From contig OZ026844.1 in the NCBI GenBank assembly GCA_964023205.1, forward strand, positions 31,171,326 through 31,235,325: a stretch of DNA of 64,000 nt, read 5' to 3'. Each line of letters begins with the position of its first letter. The first letter of the stretch is position 1. This DNA comes from Lutraria lutraria (taxonomy: Eukaryota > Mollusca > Bivalvia > Venerida > Mactridae). Of the stretch, positions 1 to 13,700 are shown one piece after another. The translations under genes and the position numbers were made by a program. Under the pieces are notes generated by a model. That model was not told the origin of the DNA. It ran no database searches and saw nothing but the letters and a program-made list of their open reading frames with translations.

Positions 1-633
1 ATAACATTACATTGAGAAGGTTGATTGTTTATTTACAATGATAGAACGCATTGGTACCATAGGGGATTCACTGGACTTAGTAAGTCACAAGTCAATAACC
101 CATGAGGCCAAATTCCAAGAGTCAAACTGAAATTCTAATGAGTCATTGTGTATTATTGATACATTTAATGTGTCAGGTATGTGGGCATTTAGGCACCCAC
201 AATGCTAATTATGATTAAATTAAGGCAATTTACATTTTCTATTTGTTGGAGCAGTCTTGTACATATGGGTCAGTTTTACTATTCAAATTATTATCAGTTA
301 TTTTAGACCATGTCTTCCCCTGTCAAATTGTTATTCATGCTTCATGAACTATTGATGAACTATGCAAAAACTGGTCGAGAAAAACTTATGTTTTCATGAA
401 TTCTACAGTCCGCGAAATTAGCACTTGTCAGGTTGTCTGAGATAAGTAATTCATGATTCGGACAAGTAAGTTTTGCGGTAATTATGTATAGAGTATTAAG
501 GAAAACTATTCACTTTGGTGATTCGGACAAGTAGTTCCAAATCCTAAATTCACAGACTGATTCTATTCGAAGGGGTACTGAGCACCATGCTAAGCAATAT
601 TGGAATTTATGTTTGTTTTCCTTTCTTTCTTAG
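1..633 (+). other. Intron of the FAM120A-like gene (5' part outside window)
   Basis: No coding exon is visible before the acceptor at 632-633. The stretch is AT-rich and unremarkable. The N-terminal XPG-like half of the FAM120A protein must lie upstream of base 1, because the first visible exon begins in mid-protein. Confidence 0.7.
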
Positions 634-3600
634 GGAATCATATCCTGACAGAAGAAGATTTGTATGACTTTTATAAAGATCTTCTTGCAAGAGCTTCTCA
701 AGATGCTGGTAAAACCATCAAGGTGTGTGAATGTTTTTTTTTCTTGATGTGTATTCAAATGCAGATTATTAATATAGTATGTCCTCTATTTCCAATTACT
801 TGCATAGGTATCCAGTCAAGTAGCCAGAAACGAATTTAAGCCACTCTAGGGAGGTCCAGGTTCACTTAAGGGGGGTTCAGGGGCATGCTCCCTGGAAAAT
901 TTTATTGCTCTGCAAATTTTAGCCGAGGCTACTGCCTTGGCATGCCTCAGTGTGACTACAACACTGTTATCTAATGGAAAAGGGTTTTGTATCAAATAAT
1001 ATGCTTGATAGATAAATTATATATTAGAACAACATTTCTCAAATTGGTACATTGATTGTTTGTAAATATAATGACATTATAAGTGATAGTTTCATTTTCC
1101 TTATTTTTCATTCCAGCCACTGCCAGAAAATGTTGTGCGAGCTGTTGTTGATTATGTAAGAAGTATTCCAGATACTTCAAATATGGATTATGTGGGTGAT
1201 GCTGTTTTCAAGTAATTGAATTTCTATCCTTGGGACAATAATCTACTCTTTATTTCTAAAATCCATGTATTTATTGCCAAGAACTTGAGCATTATTATTT
1301 TGTGTTTATAAAACTACATAGAATTAATTCATCCTGATTTGTATAATTACGTTAGGTCAGGCTTACAATTCACTGTTAATAACAAACAGAGATTACTAAC
1401 CATGAGGATGAAATTTGTATAGAAGTTGCTGTTGATGTTGAGCTGATAAGTTGATCCCAAGTGCTCTTACCTGTTACTTTTCTTGCTTTAATCGCAGAAA
1501 GTATTTTTACAGACTAGGTCTGTTTGTATTTTCTATACCCAGAAAAAAACAAGTAGGCCTCAGTTGAATTGATGTATGCCAAAGGTTCACTCCAACGTTG
1601 TAGATCATCCTGACTAAGAACTTTTTGCTGTTTTGATTTTGGCTAATCTGTACCCATTTTGAGTTGAATGCGTAACCTGACAGATTTCAATGAACCATGT
1701 TTCAAATATTATGCTTATCTAGCTTTAGGTAAGTTCAGCACTCATTTGCTACCCACTTTATTGTCTAATTAAAAACTTGCAGAGATTCTGCCAAGGGAAA
1801 CAAGTTGGAGCTTATTGCTAAGTTGAAACAGAGTGTTCAGTACTATTTCAATGGAACCGAAGAAGGCTTTCTGACCTACAAACCAAGACCCAGTGAGTTT
1901 CTTATAATTTGGATATATTACAGTCCTTTTTTATGCCAATTTCATCCCAAATTCCCCAGTCGAATATTGATTATAAAAAAAACAGTATCAACTGCAGAGC
2001 AAACAGAATGGAATTGACCAAAATATATTGTTTCCACATGTTTACTATGGTTCCTTTTCTCCATAAATCAACAATAAAGGTGAAACCAGAAAGCACTCTT
2101 TAGAATGTGTTTTACTGACAAACAGCAGCTTCTGCAAAGGGACATACATCCATGCTATTATTGATAAGTTTGAATACAGCAAAAGAGACATTGCCTTGCA
2201 ATATATGGAATGAATAAACATGTGGCTGTTGGTGTCTAACTATTAATATTTCCCTATCTGATATTATCCCCCCCCCCCCCCATGAAAAGACCTTCACCTT
2301 CCCCTGAAACCCCGGAAGGTCTGCATTGTGTATACTTGTTGACTGACATACCTGAGCAACACTTATGAAAATAAATTGATAATAAATGGCTGAGATTCAG
2401 TATTCGGGACAACTTTTATCATGAAGCATCTAACTGAATTACTGCATTTCATAACATAAGCAGTTAACTACTTTTTACCAGGTTTACCGTTTTCAACTCG
2501 GACTCTCTTGAGAAGAACGGTTATTAAATTTGGGTAAACTAATACTGTCAGTGATCACTCAGATGGGCAGGCAGTGACATAAAGTATTTAGTTTCTGTTT
2601 GATAATATTAGTTTGAATTATTTTGGAGATCCGAGTTATGGATTGTATTTGAGAAGTCTTGGTTCTAACAGAGTAAATGTTGCTAAAAATAGGAAACAAT
2701 ATCTTATTTTAGCTCTTAATTGATATGATTTGCCATTCTTGGTTGTTGAGTATTCAATCTTAGTACAATGTTTTTTGTAAGCATAAATCAATGAATTTTA
2801 AATTTATCTGTTTCAGCTCATGCTAACTATCCACCTCAGATGATGTCTAATAAAGGTCAGGTATGTATTGTCCTGGATTTAAAGTTATTATTTTATTGAC
2901 TATCGACTTAACTGCAAGACGTTAGTTTGTGATGATCTGTCATGCAACGCATTTTAGTGAATTAAATTCAAAGATTTGCCATTTGTGTGATTATATTTTT
3001 TCAATCTTGGAAAGGTTGGCTCTATTTGAGTAACTTACATGTGAATTTTAGACAAAACAAGTGCAGTATTCTATTGTATTGTATTTAACTGGGCATGAAT
3101 TGTCCTGTTTGTGATTGAAAAATAAATTTGGTCCCACCTCCGTGGTCATGCTTAAGGTCGTTGACTTCAAATCGCTGTCGCCTCTCACTGATAAGAGAGT
3201 TATGGGTTGGAGCCCAGCTACTGACCATGTCTCTTTATGTGAGAAAGTAGGCAGTTGCTCACGGAGGATGGGAGTCTAGTACTGGTTCTTCCCAGGAACG
3301 ATGATTAGGTGAACTGTCCGCCTAATAAGACTCTGACTGTTTGAAAGTTCTGAATAGATGAAATAGAATGATTTTACTGTTGTTTTTTAGGACTACACTG
3401 GTTATGGTCCGGCAGTAATGAATGGTTCAGCACCAGCGTCTAATGGTATGCCTGGCAAAAAACAAGTAAGTATAATGGTATGGTCATATTCGATTTGTTT
3501 GTTTAGATTCTAATAATACATTTGATGTTCAATTCAGCTACTATATTACTGTACTTGGTAACGATTTCTTATATCCCATTACAAATTAATAACCATGTTG

Positions 3601-6600
3601 CATTGATTTCATTGCCATTCTGACTTTCATGTTTTCATATTGTTCTTTGTATATATTTAGATAAAAACGAGGGTTGCAGGGCGGGAAGTGGAACTACCCC
3701 CCGTAGGTCCAGAAATTATGAGAACAGCTAGCGAGAGACATCAGAAAGGAATGATGTCACCGTGGGTGTATCAAGTTTTATCACAGGTAAAAATAACTGA
3801 ACTATTTCAGTGTCAGTTTACAAACTCATTCAAGTTGAACTTTCATTTTTAATCATGTTTTCAATTACATTCATTTGTATTTGCAGCAACCGCGGACATT
3901 TTGTTTGATAACTTCTGATTGACCCATTACTGCCAAACTTAGTATTATAGTAAATTCTTACCATTTAAAACCAGGTTTTAAGGCATTGACACATTTCTTT
4001 CTGTTAGAATAATAGTTCTTGCCAGTATGTTATTGTCATTTATGATGTAAGTAGTATGTCTGCCTGCTGAAACATGCAACTTATTATGAATAATATTCTG
4101 TGCTGTAAGTTTCAGAAAAAAGTATGCGCTTTTATCTTTATTAATATATTTGAGCATATTGATCATGGATCCATCTGTTATAGGGTGAAATCAAGATGGT
4201 TGTAACCTTAGAAGATGAGAATAACCGTGAACTACCAACCAGCATGGATTTATTCCGTCCCATCCGACAAACAGTGTATAGTCTTTTACTTAATCTGAAC
4301 AAACTGAAAATTGTATATGAAAACCAGAACAAAGATAAAGGTAGGCTTTATTATTCTTAGTGATGTGTACACTGTATTTGTTGCATTTTGAATTATTCAT
4401 CCCACCATTTGAAATGACACGAGGGCATACAGTGTTGCCCCTGTCCTTCTGTGCGTCTGTCCGTTCAAAGTTTGGTTTCCAAATGATAACTCCAGAAATT
4501 ATTCATGTATTGATTTCTTATTTTACATGAAGGTGTATAATAATAAAATACCTGTCAAGTTAGATTTACGTTAAAATCTGAATATTTTCACGGGAGTTAT
4601 GGTCCCTTTTTGACTTAGCTCCCAGTGGGGGCATTCATGTCCTCAGGACACAATTCTAGTTTATTATACTTATGTAAAAATAATGTTCATTTTTATCTTT
4701 ATATTTCAATGCATAGACATTGGACTTATTGGACATACTACTTATTTAGTCTGAATTGGTCTCTTGAGTGAGTATACTACATAAGACCTCCATAATGATC
4801 AACATTGAGATTATTTTTTTTATTATTTTGCAGTGGACGCATCAGGTGCTGCTCCAAAATCATTTGAAGTTCCTATCAAGGAATGGGTTGTACGCAGAGT
4901 TGGAAGTCAAAAACCGAGTTTTGACCTAGTCATGGCTAAACCAGTTGAGTGGAAAGCACCAAGCATAGAGAGGATGTGGCTTGGGCAACAGTCTGATGAT
5001 AAGACAAGAAGATTTAGAGCTTTCCTTACTGTGATGCACAGCGATGCTCCTCTCATGTTGAACACCAATTACGTACCTCAACATTTACTAGTTCTCTGTT
5101 GTGTATTGAGGTAAGGCAGACATAATGTAGAAGTCATTGAAGCAATGATTCATTTCTGTTTCTTGTGTGCAATGACTGTACTTATTAGCTCAGCTGTTTT
5201 CAAAGAAAAAGTCAAGCCATTGTGATCACTGCGTCATCTGCATTGTGCAACAACTTTAGTGGATTTCATAACTCAGAATCTTTAAGAGGTGGCAACATGA
5301 AACTTCATAGATGGATAGACCTCACTGAAGTGGTGAACAGACAAGTGTTGGTACCACTTGTAGGGCTTTTGTATTTTGATTCAATATGAATACAGATTCT
5401 GTTGAATTTAGGATTTGATAAAGTGGGTGCTAATTGTAATTGTTCACAATTTTCCAGCATTATAGCCTGTTTTCTATGTAAAATTTCTTATTGAAGATGT
5501 TATCATTTCCAGATACATGTTAGAATTTGGAAGGATATTACAGCGACATGAACTAGATGCATTTTTAGCTATGAGTGTTTCACCTTTATTACAAGATGTA
5601 CAGACAATGCAAGATTTAAAGGTAAACTCTTCATAGCAGAAGAACTTCCCTGGCCTTTTTTTTTTGGAAGAATGGCTAATTTTATATTAATACAGTTTGA
5701 CTTATGAATTTTTATTATTGATGCCTGAAATTGTGGACTGGTCCTAAAAAAATAAATTCAAGTTAAGCTCTCTACTGATACATGCATAATATTCGGATGC
5801 AATCGATTTCGGACACAATGTATAAGGAACAGACACGTTCATCGGATTAGAACAAACTAGCCATGAAAATCTCCTTTTAACGACCAATTTTTTAAACATT
5901 TTTTGCTACTCAAACTGGCTCGAGACGTTGAAATTTCATATTATTTTTTTCGAATATTCGAATTCGTTTTTCATGTTTGAATATTCGTCGAAGTTCCGAA
6001 TATTCGAATAAAATTCCCAGCCCTACTTTATAGCCATGGAAGTTGAAATAATTGCAAGGTATAGTCCTTTTTAGTTTGTCATTTTAATTGTTTGTGTGTT
6101 GGACCAATCATCACTAAATGAATAAGTCTTAGGTTGCTAAATATATGTATTACAATGATTTCAGTTGCCTTCAGTACAACCTCGAGGAGTTGCCCTTGCA
6201 GCATTATTTATGTCTGGTGTTGAGGTAGCTCAGTTTGCCAATGATGTTTGTGGTGCTCCAGTACCTTGGTATATGGTTTGTCCCTGGCAGTTCTTTGATG
6301 GAAAATTGTTTCATTTCAAATTATTGAAAGCTAACAATAATACTTCATTAGTTGACATGTGTGATGGGCAGGTAAGATACTTGTATCATACTATTTCAAA
6401 CTTCATTAGGTCATCAGTTTATATCAATTAATTCTAGTTAAGCATAAATTCCATGCTAGAAACAAAGAAAAATATAATTAACTTAGTGTTTCATTTCCTG
6501 ACTGCGTATCGCAATAGATATGAGTCTAAAATTGAGTTCAGACACATGTGCACGTGTTGATGATGCAGCAGAAGACATTATGTCGGAGGTCAAATGTCCT

Positions 6601-9600
6601 CCAATTATATTTGTAGAGAATTAGGTGGTGTGCACATGTTAATGATTCAGCAGAAGACATTATGTCGGAGGTCAAGTGTCCTCCAATTATATTTGTAGAG
6701 AATTAGGTGGATACTTGTGAAGACCAGGTTAATATTGAAACAACAAGTTAACTGCCTATCAATGTATGTGTGAAATATTGTTGTAAACAGGTTGAAACAT
6801 GAAAAATGAATTAGATTGTTACTGTATATTGAAATATATAATATTATTTAGCTAATTGTTGAATTTGTTTGTACTTAGGTTGAACAGGTACTTCAAGTGG
6901 AACGACTCAGACAAGCCATTATGGAAAATCTGCAATTTGAATTTGCTAAACCTAGACCATTCCTTTCATCAGCTGTATATGCTGGTTATCCTATGCCATA
7001 TGGTCAAGCCCCAGGTGGTCCTTTCACATACAGACCAGCTGGTATGAATAGGCCCCCACCTGGTCCTGAACAGGGAGGTAGAGGAATTGGTATGGGATAT
7101 ATGGGGCCACCAGACATGGGACCTCCTAATGCCGGTAGAGGCAGGGGTATATTAGGTAAGAATTATACTGATCATGTTTGTGTTATGTTTCTTGAAGTCA
7201 TAACCCATGAATTGGATATCAGATCCCTTTAATACATAGATTGATATAAATTTGTCCAGAATGATTTTTTGGTCTACAAGTTGTTGTTTGTGCTTTTGTT
7301 TGAATCTTGCGGTATTCAGGGAATAAATTACATATTTTGCTGTTACGTGTATAAGCTTGAGCTGTGAATGATGAAGTGATTACTAATACTCAGGTAATGG
7401 TGTTATAAAACATACAAAATGAGCATGTACTTGATTTGTTGATGAGAAAAGTATTCTTCATCAATATTTCCATTCACATCCATTCGATTTGCCAATAATC
7501 CTTGTGAGCGTGTTTTATTAAATCTACTTACATGATTGTAAATTGTTGTATAAATTGACGTCATATTTTTTAACAGTCACCTTAATATTATAATATGACT
7601 TGCCCTGTTTTTTCTCTCATAAATATCAAGTACAAATGTATACACATTTCATAGTGTTTCAAACGCTTATATAATAACTTATCACTCACCTGACATGTTG
7701 TTAGGTCATGATTGATATTCTAAGTAATACTCTTGGTTGTATTTTAACAGATTTGTGTAAGTAAAGAATTCAATAATTATTACCTGACACTGAAGCTTTT
7801 GTGACTCTCCTATGTATCAATCCTTGTCAATAAAATTCATAATTTTATACCACTCAAAGCAGTACTTGTTCTCCATACTCTTACAATATAATGCAACAAA
7901 TAAGGGTTTTTGAAAATAGGAATATATGCTATTACATGAACCTTGCTATGTGTAACCTTTGCTTGCTATGAGATGAACCATCTTGTTGTTTTAAATTCTC
8001 ACCTCTAGGCTATGACAGAAGGTGCCCAGGTGACGTGTGATCTCATTTTCTGATTTAATTTTACTTTATTCTGAAGCATCATGTTTGTTCTAGTTTGATA
8101 TGTTTAAAATGAAACATTCTGCATGTTCTTGATGACAGGGGTGGTACCATACAGCTCTGGCATGGTTACGTCTAATTGGTAGTCATAATTATTTCTAAAT
8201 CTCTGTTAATTAATGTAGACATCAGTTTATGCAACCATCTTCCTGATTTTGAAATGTTGCATGTTATCATCCCTTCATTGCTCAATTTGTCATTTATTTA
8301 ATGATTTTTGGATTCATAAAATCAAGTATGGTGTAAGGCAATCTCATTGATTAAATTTTCATCAGGGTATTTCTTGTTTTATTGTTTGCAATAATAGAAT
8401 AATAACTTTCTAAAATGTCTTACTGAGTTTTAGTAAATTATAATTTCATAGTCAAGTATTTTTACTAACAGCATAAAGAATTTACATTTTACTGCTTTTA
8501 TCAGATTTTAATTATAAGTGAACAGAAATTGGATATTAGACAGTGCCTAACTTATAAGAAATTCTGGCTTAAACATCTGTATGTTAATGTATTCAGTTTT
8601 ATCTTTCTGTAGGCCGATCTCCTGTTGATGGCCGTGGTGGACAACTTGAAATTGCTGGAGTAGTTGTTGGTAGCTGGGGTCCAAATTTGTCTGCAGCATC
8701 AAGAGGACGGGGAAATAACCAGATGCAGCCTCGTGTGATGTCTGTAGGTGGACCACGCAGGTATTTGTTACGAAATACATTTTCTCATTGTATTGGCAAC
8801 ATTTTTTTTTTAATCTAATGCAATAATTGGAATTCATTTGCTTGAATTTGAATTTATGACAATGAAATTGTGTGTCCCGATTTGGATTTGTATAATGATC
8901 AACCCTTTCACTGGCAATAAGATAGTCATACCCATTTTAACAAATCTCATTCTCTTAGGTATTTGCCTTTAGGACAGGTATACCTATCTGCAAAAGTATT
9001 TGTCTACGTGATAGGTACATGCATTTGGGGAATTGGCTAAAGTTCTAAAGAAGGTGGCATGTTGTAAAATTCCCTGGCAATACAGAGTACTATGTAGGCA
9101 ATTAAGTGTCTGTTAGGGAAATGGTTAATTTATTCTTAGATGTCTGTGTTCTCTTTTCTCGACACAAGATTATTAAGTAGTTTCTCCATTTCAAACTTCT
9201 CATTGATAGATCAATGATCATTTGTATTGGTCTTTGCTAAGCTTCTCTAGTGTTTTAAATTTCATGTTAATCAACTTACAGAGGTGGAGGTGGTGGAAGA
9301 GGCCTGTTTTTCCGTGGTGGTATGACTCCACGTGGAATGAGAGGTGGAAGAGGTATGCCAGGACGTGGTATGTTGGCAGGTAGAGGTATGCCAGGTCGTG
9401 GAATGCCTATGCCAATGTACAGAATGCCAGTAAGTTTTTTATGTCTTGAATGTTTCCTCAGTTTAACATTCACTTTACCATCATATGCATTTGGCAGCAC
9501 TTGGAGTCATTTATCATGATACGTAAAAATGTTCGTTGCAACAAGTGAGTTTTATGCTTTGAAAGAACAGTTTTGTTTGAACTTTCATTTATAATAAAGA

Positions 9601-10193
9601 CAGATCCTTGTGGTTTACGTTAGTGCTTACACCTTTCCTTATATTAATGTATGTATTTGACAATTGCAGGATAGACCATTTTATGGTCGTATGGGCAGAG
9701 GAACAGTACGTGGTATCAGACGACCAGCCGTAAAGGCTAGACCAAAACCAGGAGGAAAAAAGAAGGCTGCTAAGGGTAGAGGAATGACAGTTGCTGTTGG
9801 CGATAAGTAAGTTTGAATTTGATATTTATACTTAGTTCATTTACACTGATTTATCTGTGTAATGAGAATCATTTATCTAAATCACATTAGATCATCGGCT
9901 TGATAGTCTAGTCTAGTTTAGGTCACTTATTGTTTTGCTAATATTAGTGCTTAGAATGTTACAGTATGCCTATGTCTTTTTCTAGGGATACAGTCTTCAA
10001 TGATACAAAAGAAATCAAAGAAGAGAAAGCTGAAGATGATGAAGATGATGACAATTTTGAGGATGCTGAAGAGGAGGAAGAAGAAGTAGAAAATACAGGT
10101 GCAATAGGAAAACAGTTAATGCAGAATGGAGTAGAAAATCCTGAAGAAATCGTCGAGGACGAGCCTGCATCAGAACTTACTGTCGATGCTTAG
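634..10193 (+). CDS. FAM120A: FAM120A/C-like protein (constitutive coactivator of PPAR-gamma-like), 3' part
   Basis: Family role (known): FAM120 proteins are RNA-binding scaffold proteins with an inactive XPG/FEN1-like N-terminal region. Coding exons read from splice sites with consistent phase: 634-722, 1117-1211, 1783-1892, 2817-2860, 3391-3465, 3661-3786, 4184-4340, 4834-5110, 5513-5621, 6165-6371, 6879-7155, (8009-8029 optional), 8613-8760, 9282-9429, 9670-9806, 9986-10193 (stop). They give 734 residues (741 with the microexon), against about 1,100 for the vertebrate protein, so roughly the first third is outside the window. Recognisable blocks are GRSPVDGRGGQLEIAGVVVG at 8613 onward, a Gly/Arg/Met-rich GRGMPGRGM-type run in the 9282 exon, a basic Lys/Arg block in the 9670 exon, and a Glu/Asp-rich tail ending SELTVDA. 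RG-rich plus basic tracts suggest RNA binding. Whether it is the FAM120A or FAM120C orthologue cannot be told; invertebrates may have a single gene. Confidence 0.88.
3131..3345 (+). mobile_element. tRNA-derived SINE, family A, copy 1
   Basis: Begins with a tRNA-like head (CCTCCGTGGTC... then a box-B-like GGTTGGAGCCC) followed by a body containing GACCATGTCTCTTTATGTG and GGAGGATGGGAGTCTAGTAC. The same body recurs at 37869-38155 and, truncated, at 61553-61632. It lies in a FAM120A intron. Confidence 0.75.
4390..4665 (+). repeat. Dispersed-repeat-like stretch in FAM120A intron
   Basis: Contains CTGTCCTTCTGTGCGTCTGT, followed by 'AACTCCAGAAATTATTCATG' and 'GTCCCTTTTTGACTTAG'. This arrangement is typical of abundant dispersed repeats in mollusc genomes. 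No second copy of the same element is in the window, so the call is by general resemblance. Confidence 0.35.
5928..6025 (+). repeat. GAATATTCG-rich palindromic repeat
   Basis: The palindrome-like word GAATATTCG or close variants occurs about four times within 80 bases, with TTCGAATTCG between. It is in the intron between the 5513 and 6165 exons, followed by 'CCCAGCCCTA', a flank often seen on such degenerate repeats. Confidence 0.5.
6547..6710 (+). repeat. Tandem duplication, two 82-bp units
   Basis: Units 6547-6628 and 6629-6710 are nearly identical from TGTGCAC to TTAGGTGG, with a few substitutions. Each carries a short inverted motif GGAGGTCAA..TGTCCTCC. Intronic, between the 6165 and 6879 exons of FAM120A-like. 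Confidence 0.9.
8009..8029 (+). CDS. Candidate 21-nt phase-preserving microexon of FAM120A-like
   Basis: A good acceptor (ACCTCTAG) and donor (GTGACG) bracket 21 nt between the 6879-7155 and 8613-8760 exons. Both neighbours join in phase 1. Insertion of 21 nt keeps that phase and adds seven codons (reading G-Y-D-R-R-C-P across the junction) without a stop. The exons also join in frame without it, so it would be a cassette exon. Seen in sequence only; there is no transcript support. Confidence 0.4.
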
Positions 10194-10368
10194 TTCATAG
10201 CATACATCAGGCCAAATTTTGGTCCTAGTCTAATACTAAAAAGACTTTGATAGACATGTGTTACTCGTGGTACCTTTACTTTTTGTTGAGAATACTTGCT
10301 GCATTTTTTAGAAATCAATATTTTATTATTAAGTTATTAGGTTTTAATTCTGATCAAATGTTTTTTTT

Positions 10369-10374
10369 AATAAA
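10369..10374 (+). terminator. Candidate proximal poly(A) signal, FAM120A-like
   Basis: AATAAA about 175 nt after the stop codon, preceded by a T-rich run. A proximal site here would exclude the 10680 hairpin from the transcript. Confidence 0.4.
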
Positions 10375-10679
10375 GGTGTTACAAATAATGTTTTTACATT
10401 TGAAATAAGGTTACTATAATATCAGTGAGAACCAAATTCAGAACAAGTTAAAGTTGGCCAGGTTGAAGAATCATATTGCAGTTAAGGAATCATGCTAGAT
10501 TCAAATAATCTTGTAGAAATATAATTCTTTGTTATAACAGGTTGATTGAAAAGATAAGATTCAGTTTTTATTGTTATTAGTTATTATCATATTGTATACA
10601 TGTACACATGTCTATCAGAGACATTCTAGGATTTGTGTTCACAACGGGGGAAACAAGCAGCTGTATGTGATGCCAGTAT

Positions 10680-10723
10680 TACCATAGAAACCAAATCATT
10701 CAATTTATTTGGTTTCTATGGTA
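10680..10723. repeat. Perfect 17-bp stem hairpin in FAM120A 3' UTR
   Basis: Arms 10680-10696 (starting TACCATAGAAACC) and 10707-10723 are perfect reverse complements around a 10-nt loop. It could be a small palindromic repeat, a structured 3' UTR element or a hairpin RNA precursor. The stem is short for a pre-miRNA. Confidence 0.9.
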
Positions 10724-13700
10724 GCCTAGTTACGGATCAAAACTGCAGAATATTCAGAAAAAGTGCTAATTATTGGAAGTGACATTTGTATAGATTTCTG
10801 CAGTTTAGGTCTGTTTAAGAGCTTGGCCGATGTTGATTTATTTTTGATCATATTTTATACAAATCTATTATTTTTATACATTGATATTTGTTCATTTTTC
10901 TATGAAGTGGTATTGTTAATACCAGGTGATTTGTGACTTTACACACGTAAGATGTTTTAAGGAATGTTGGTGGAGCGGGTTTTGATCCATGTGAGACTGG
11001 CTTTTATTGTAGATGTATCTTGATTGATGCATTTTGCTTGCTTAGAAAATATAAAACTTTTAAAAAAATATTTTATGCATACTCTACTGCTGTATTTTTA
11101 AGAGAAATTCAAGCAAGGCTCTGTTTTATTGATTAGAAGTTGTCTTAAGATATTTGAAGAAATTGATTTCCTAGAATAAAAGTAGGATGTATTTAATCTT
11201 GAATGTTACATAAGAGCCAGTGTATCACCATGGAGATATGATGGGCATATATGTTTGATAAGGACATGAAAGGTTGTTGTAGTTTGACATGAATCTAGTT
11301 TTCTTGTTCAAGTTGTTGTTTTGAACAAATGTTCAAAGATTATTTACTGGGTTTTTTGCGGGGTATGGTTGGGGTAGGTATATACAGCAGGCATTGTTGA
11401 CCTGAAGAGTGAGATATTGTAAAATAAAACTTTACATGAGATATGTATCCATGTTAATTTTCAGATTGGGCTCTTAGTAAGCCAGTTAGGATTTATATAT
11501 TGAGACAGTATCCTTGTTTATCAAGGATTTCCTATGATTTGGGAAGCAGAGTTGTATTTTAAAAGGAAAAGCCTTTAATGGTATAATGAATAGGATCCAT
11601 GTGACCTCCTATTTGGTTCCCCTTTGTATGGAATAAAATGTTAGTCTTTATTGCATTTTAATTGGACATCGTGTCCCGTGTATGGGTAGGTAAAAAATGT
11701 GTGTCGAAAACACTCATTATTTGACTGGAGATCTTTTCAGCTCTAGGAGATTATAGGAATTCACCATTTCTTTATTGTATCTTATATTGTAAATAAGAAT
11801 GATGTTAGAAATCTCCATTGCTTGAAAAATAATTCCAACAGAAGTGAAAATACTGTACGATTTTATCCATTCATACAGTTCCCTAAAAATTAATGTGCAA
11901 CCACACTTGCTAAATGTATTTTATTGTTCTCTTTGTTATATGACCAATGGACATCGAAGAAGTGGTAAAGGTAGCGGTTTGTTTAAAAAAAACGTCCATT
12001 GGTATCAATTGTGAGAAGAAAAACAATGGCTACTTTTGAAAGCCTTCATATTTGTGTTAAGCTCCTTTACCCAAAGTTTTGTTGTATAAACGGTGTATCA
12101 TAGATCTTGTTTCGTATAAATATGTTTTCTTTGTATTTCCAAAAGTTAGGTTCCTGTTCTTTCTTTGCAAGTTAAAAAAAGAAGTTTTTATGTATGGTAA
12201 CCTGTATTTATCAACATAAGTGGATTATGAGCAGTAGTTTTCATAACCTTAGGTTATAGAATTTAAAAATGAAATGGTTACTAACTTACTTGTACTTAAA
12301 TTGTACTGATGAATTTATTTTAGGCTTTTAAGTTAAATACTATAATTTGGTAAAATTGGCTCAAGAATTTTTTGAAGCACTTTCGTTGTGTTACTTTATT
12401 TTTATGTATTACTGAGTTTCATTTGTATTTTATATAATAGTCTGTAAACTTTAATATTATAAATTGTATACAAATATTGTAAACTCTTGTTATACCAAAC
12501 ATAGCATTGCGTAATGTAGATTTCATTAAAAAAAAATGTTTTTTAATTTTTCCTGCTTGTGTTCTAACTTAAACCAATTAGATTAATTAACATGATTACA
12601 TGCAATGCTATGTTTGAACAATTCATTAAAATTGTACTTTTGTCCATTAAATTGAACCCTATCACATAAAAAGTCCCTTCGATAGACTTGTGAAAAGTGA
12701 TTCTCATGTTTATAAAAATCATATACTCGTTGAAGTAAAATTTATAACCCATAATCAGTTGATTTACTGTAATGGCTAGTGTGAAGCAATTTAAAGTTCT
12801 TAAAATTGCATTCAAAATTCAATTTCAAAGTTATTGTTGTACAATCCCTGAAAATGTGTTTCCATGAGTTAAACTAACCTCTCTGTTTATATTCTATGTT
12901 CATCAATAGCTGAACATAGCAACTTTCAAATGAATCGAGTTCTAGATGTTTTTAACTATTCATATTTCAATCTTCAGTTATTGCAAGGTGCTAGCATTGC
13001 AGTAAGTCAACTGTGAAATTATGAGTTAGGACATGACGTTGTCGTAGTCCTTTGTTAGGCACTGTTAATGTCTTACACGATAAAAATTTGTTAACCTAGT
13101 GTTAAAAACAGCTTTATGGTCTTGTTATTTTGTGGTTGCACAGTGTTTCTGTTTTGCTTTATTAGTATTCAATGTTCAATTATTATAAACTACAGTCATT
13201 TATTCATCATTAACGGAGTGGTGTTACTTGTAAACATTTAGGAGCCTTGCTATAATGTTGGTACTTGAAAAGTAGTTCATGTGGTTGGTGATGATAACTG
13301 TCACACAACCTTCAATTAAACAGCTTTCAAATTTTATATCTGGTTTTGTTAATTAAATTATACGATTTAAAAGGTAATATTAGTGAAATTCTAGCCTGAA
13401 GTTTTATGAACTGTTGGTTATTTAATAAGTATTTTTACATCTGTCCGAGTAGGAGGTAATTTTCTCCAATATGATAAGGGACAAGGCTTTGGGTAACTTT
13501 CAAGTACTAACTAGCAATGATGTACTTTTTTCTATATTATGATGTAACCTTTTCTCCTTTTATCTCCCTTTTGCTTTGTTTAGTTAGTATTAAGGTACAT
13601 TTTGTAATTTCTTCAGCGTTTCATACACTATATATAGTGATATGTGTCAGAAAGTAGGTTTTTTCTATGAAAAAAGAATAGGAAAGAATTATAATCTAAT

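Noticed and set aside
8139..8178. Possible 40-nt exon (acceptor GATGACAG, donor GTAGTC) in the FAM120A-like gene
   Set aside because: Its translation (VVPYSSGMVTS) looks protein-like, but 40 nt breaks the phase between the flanking exons and no alternative donor restores it.
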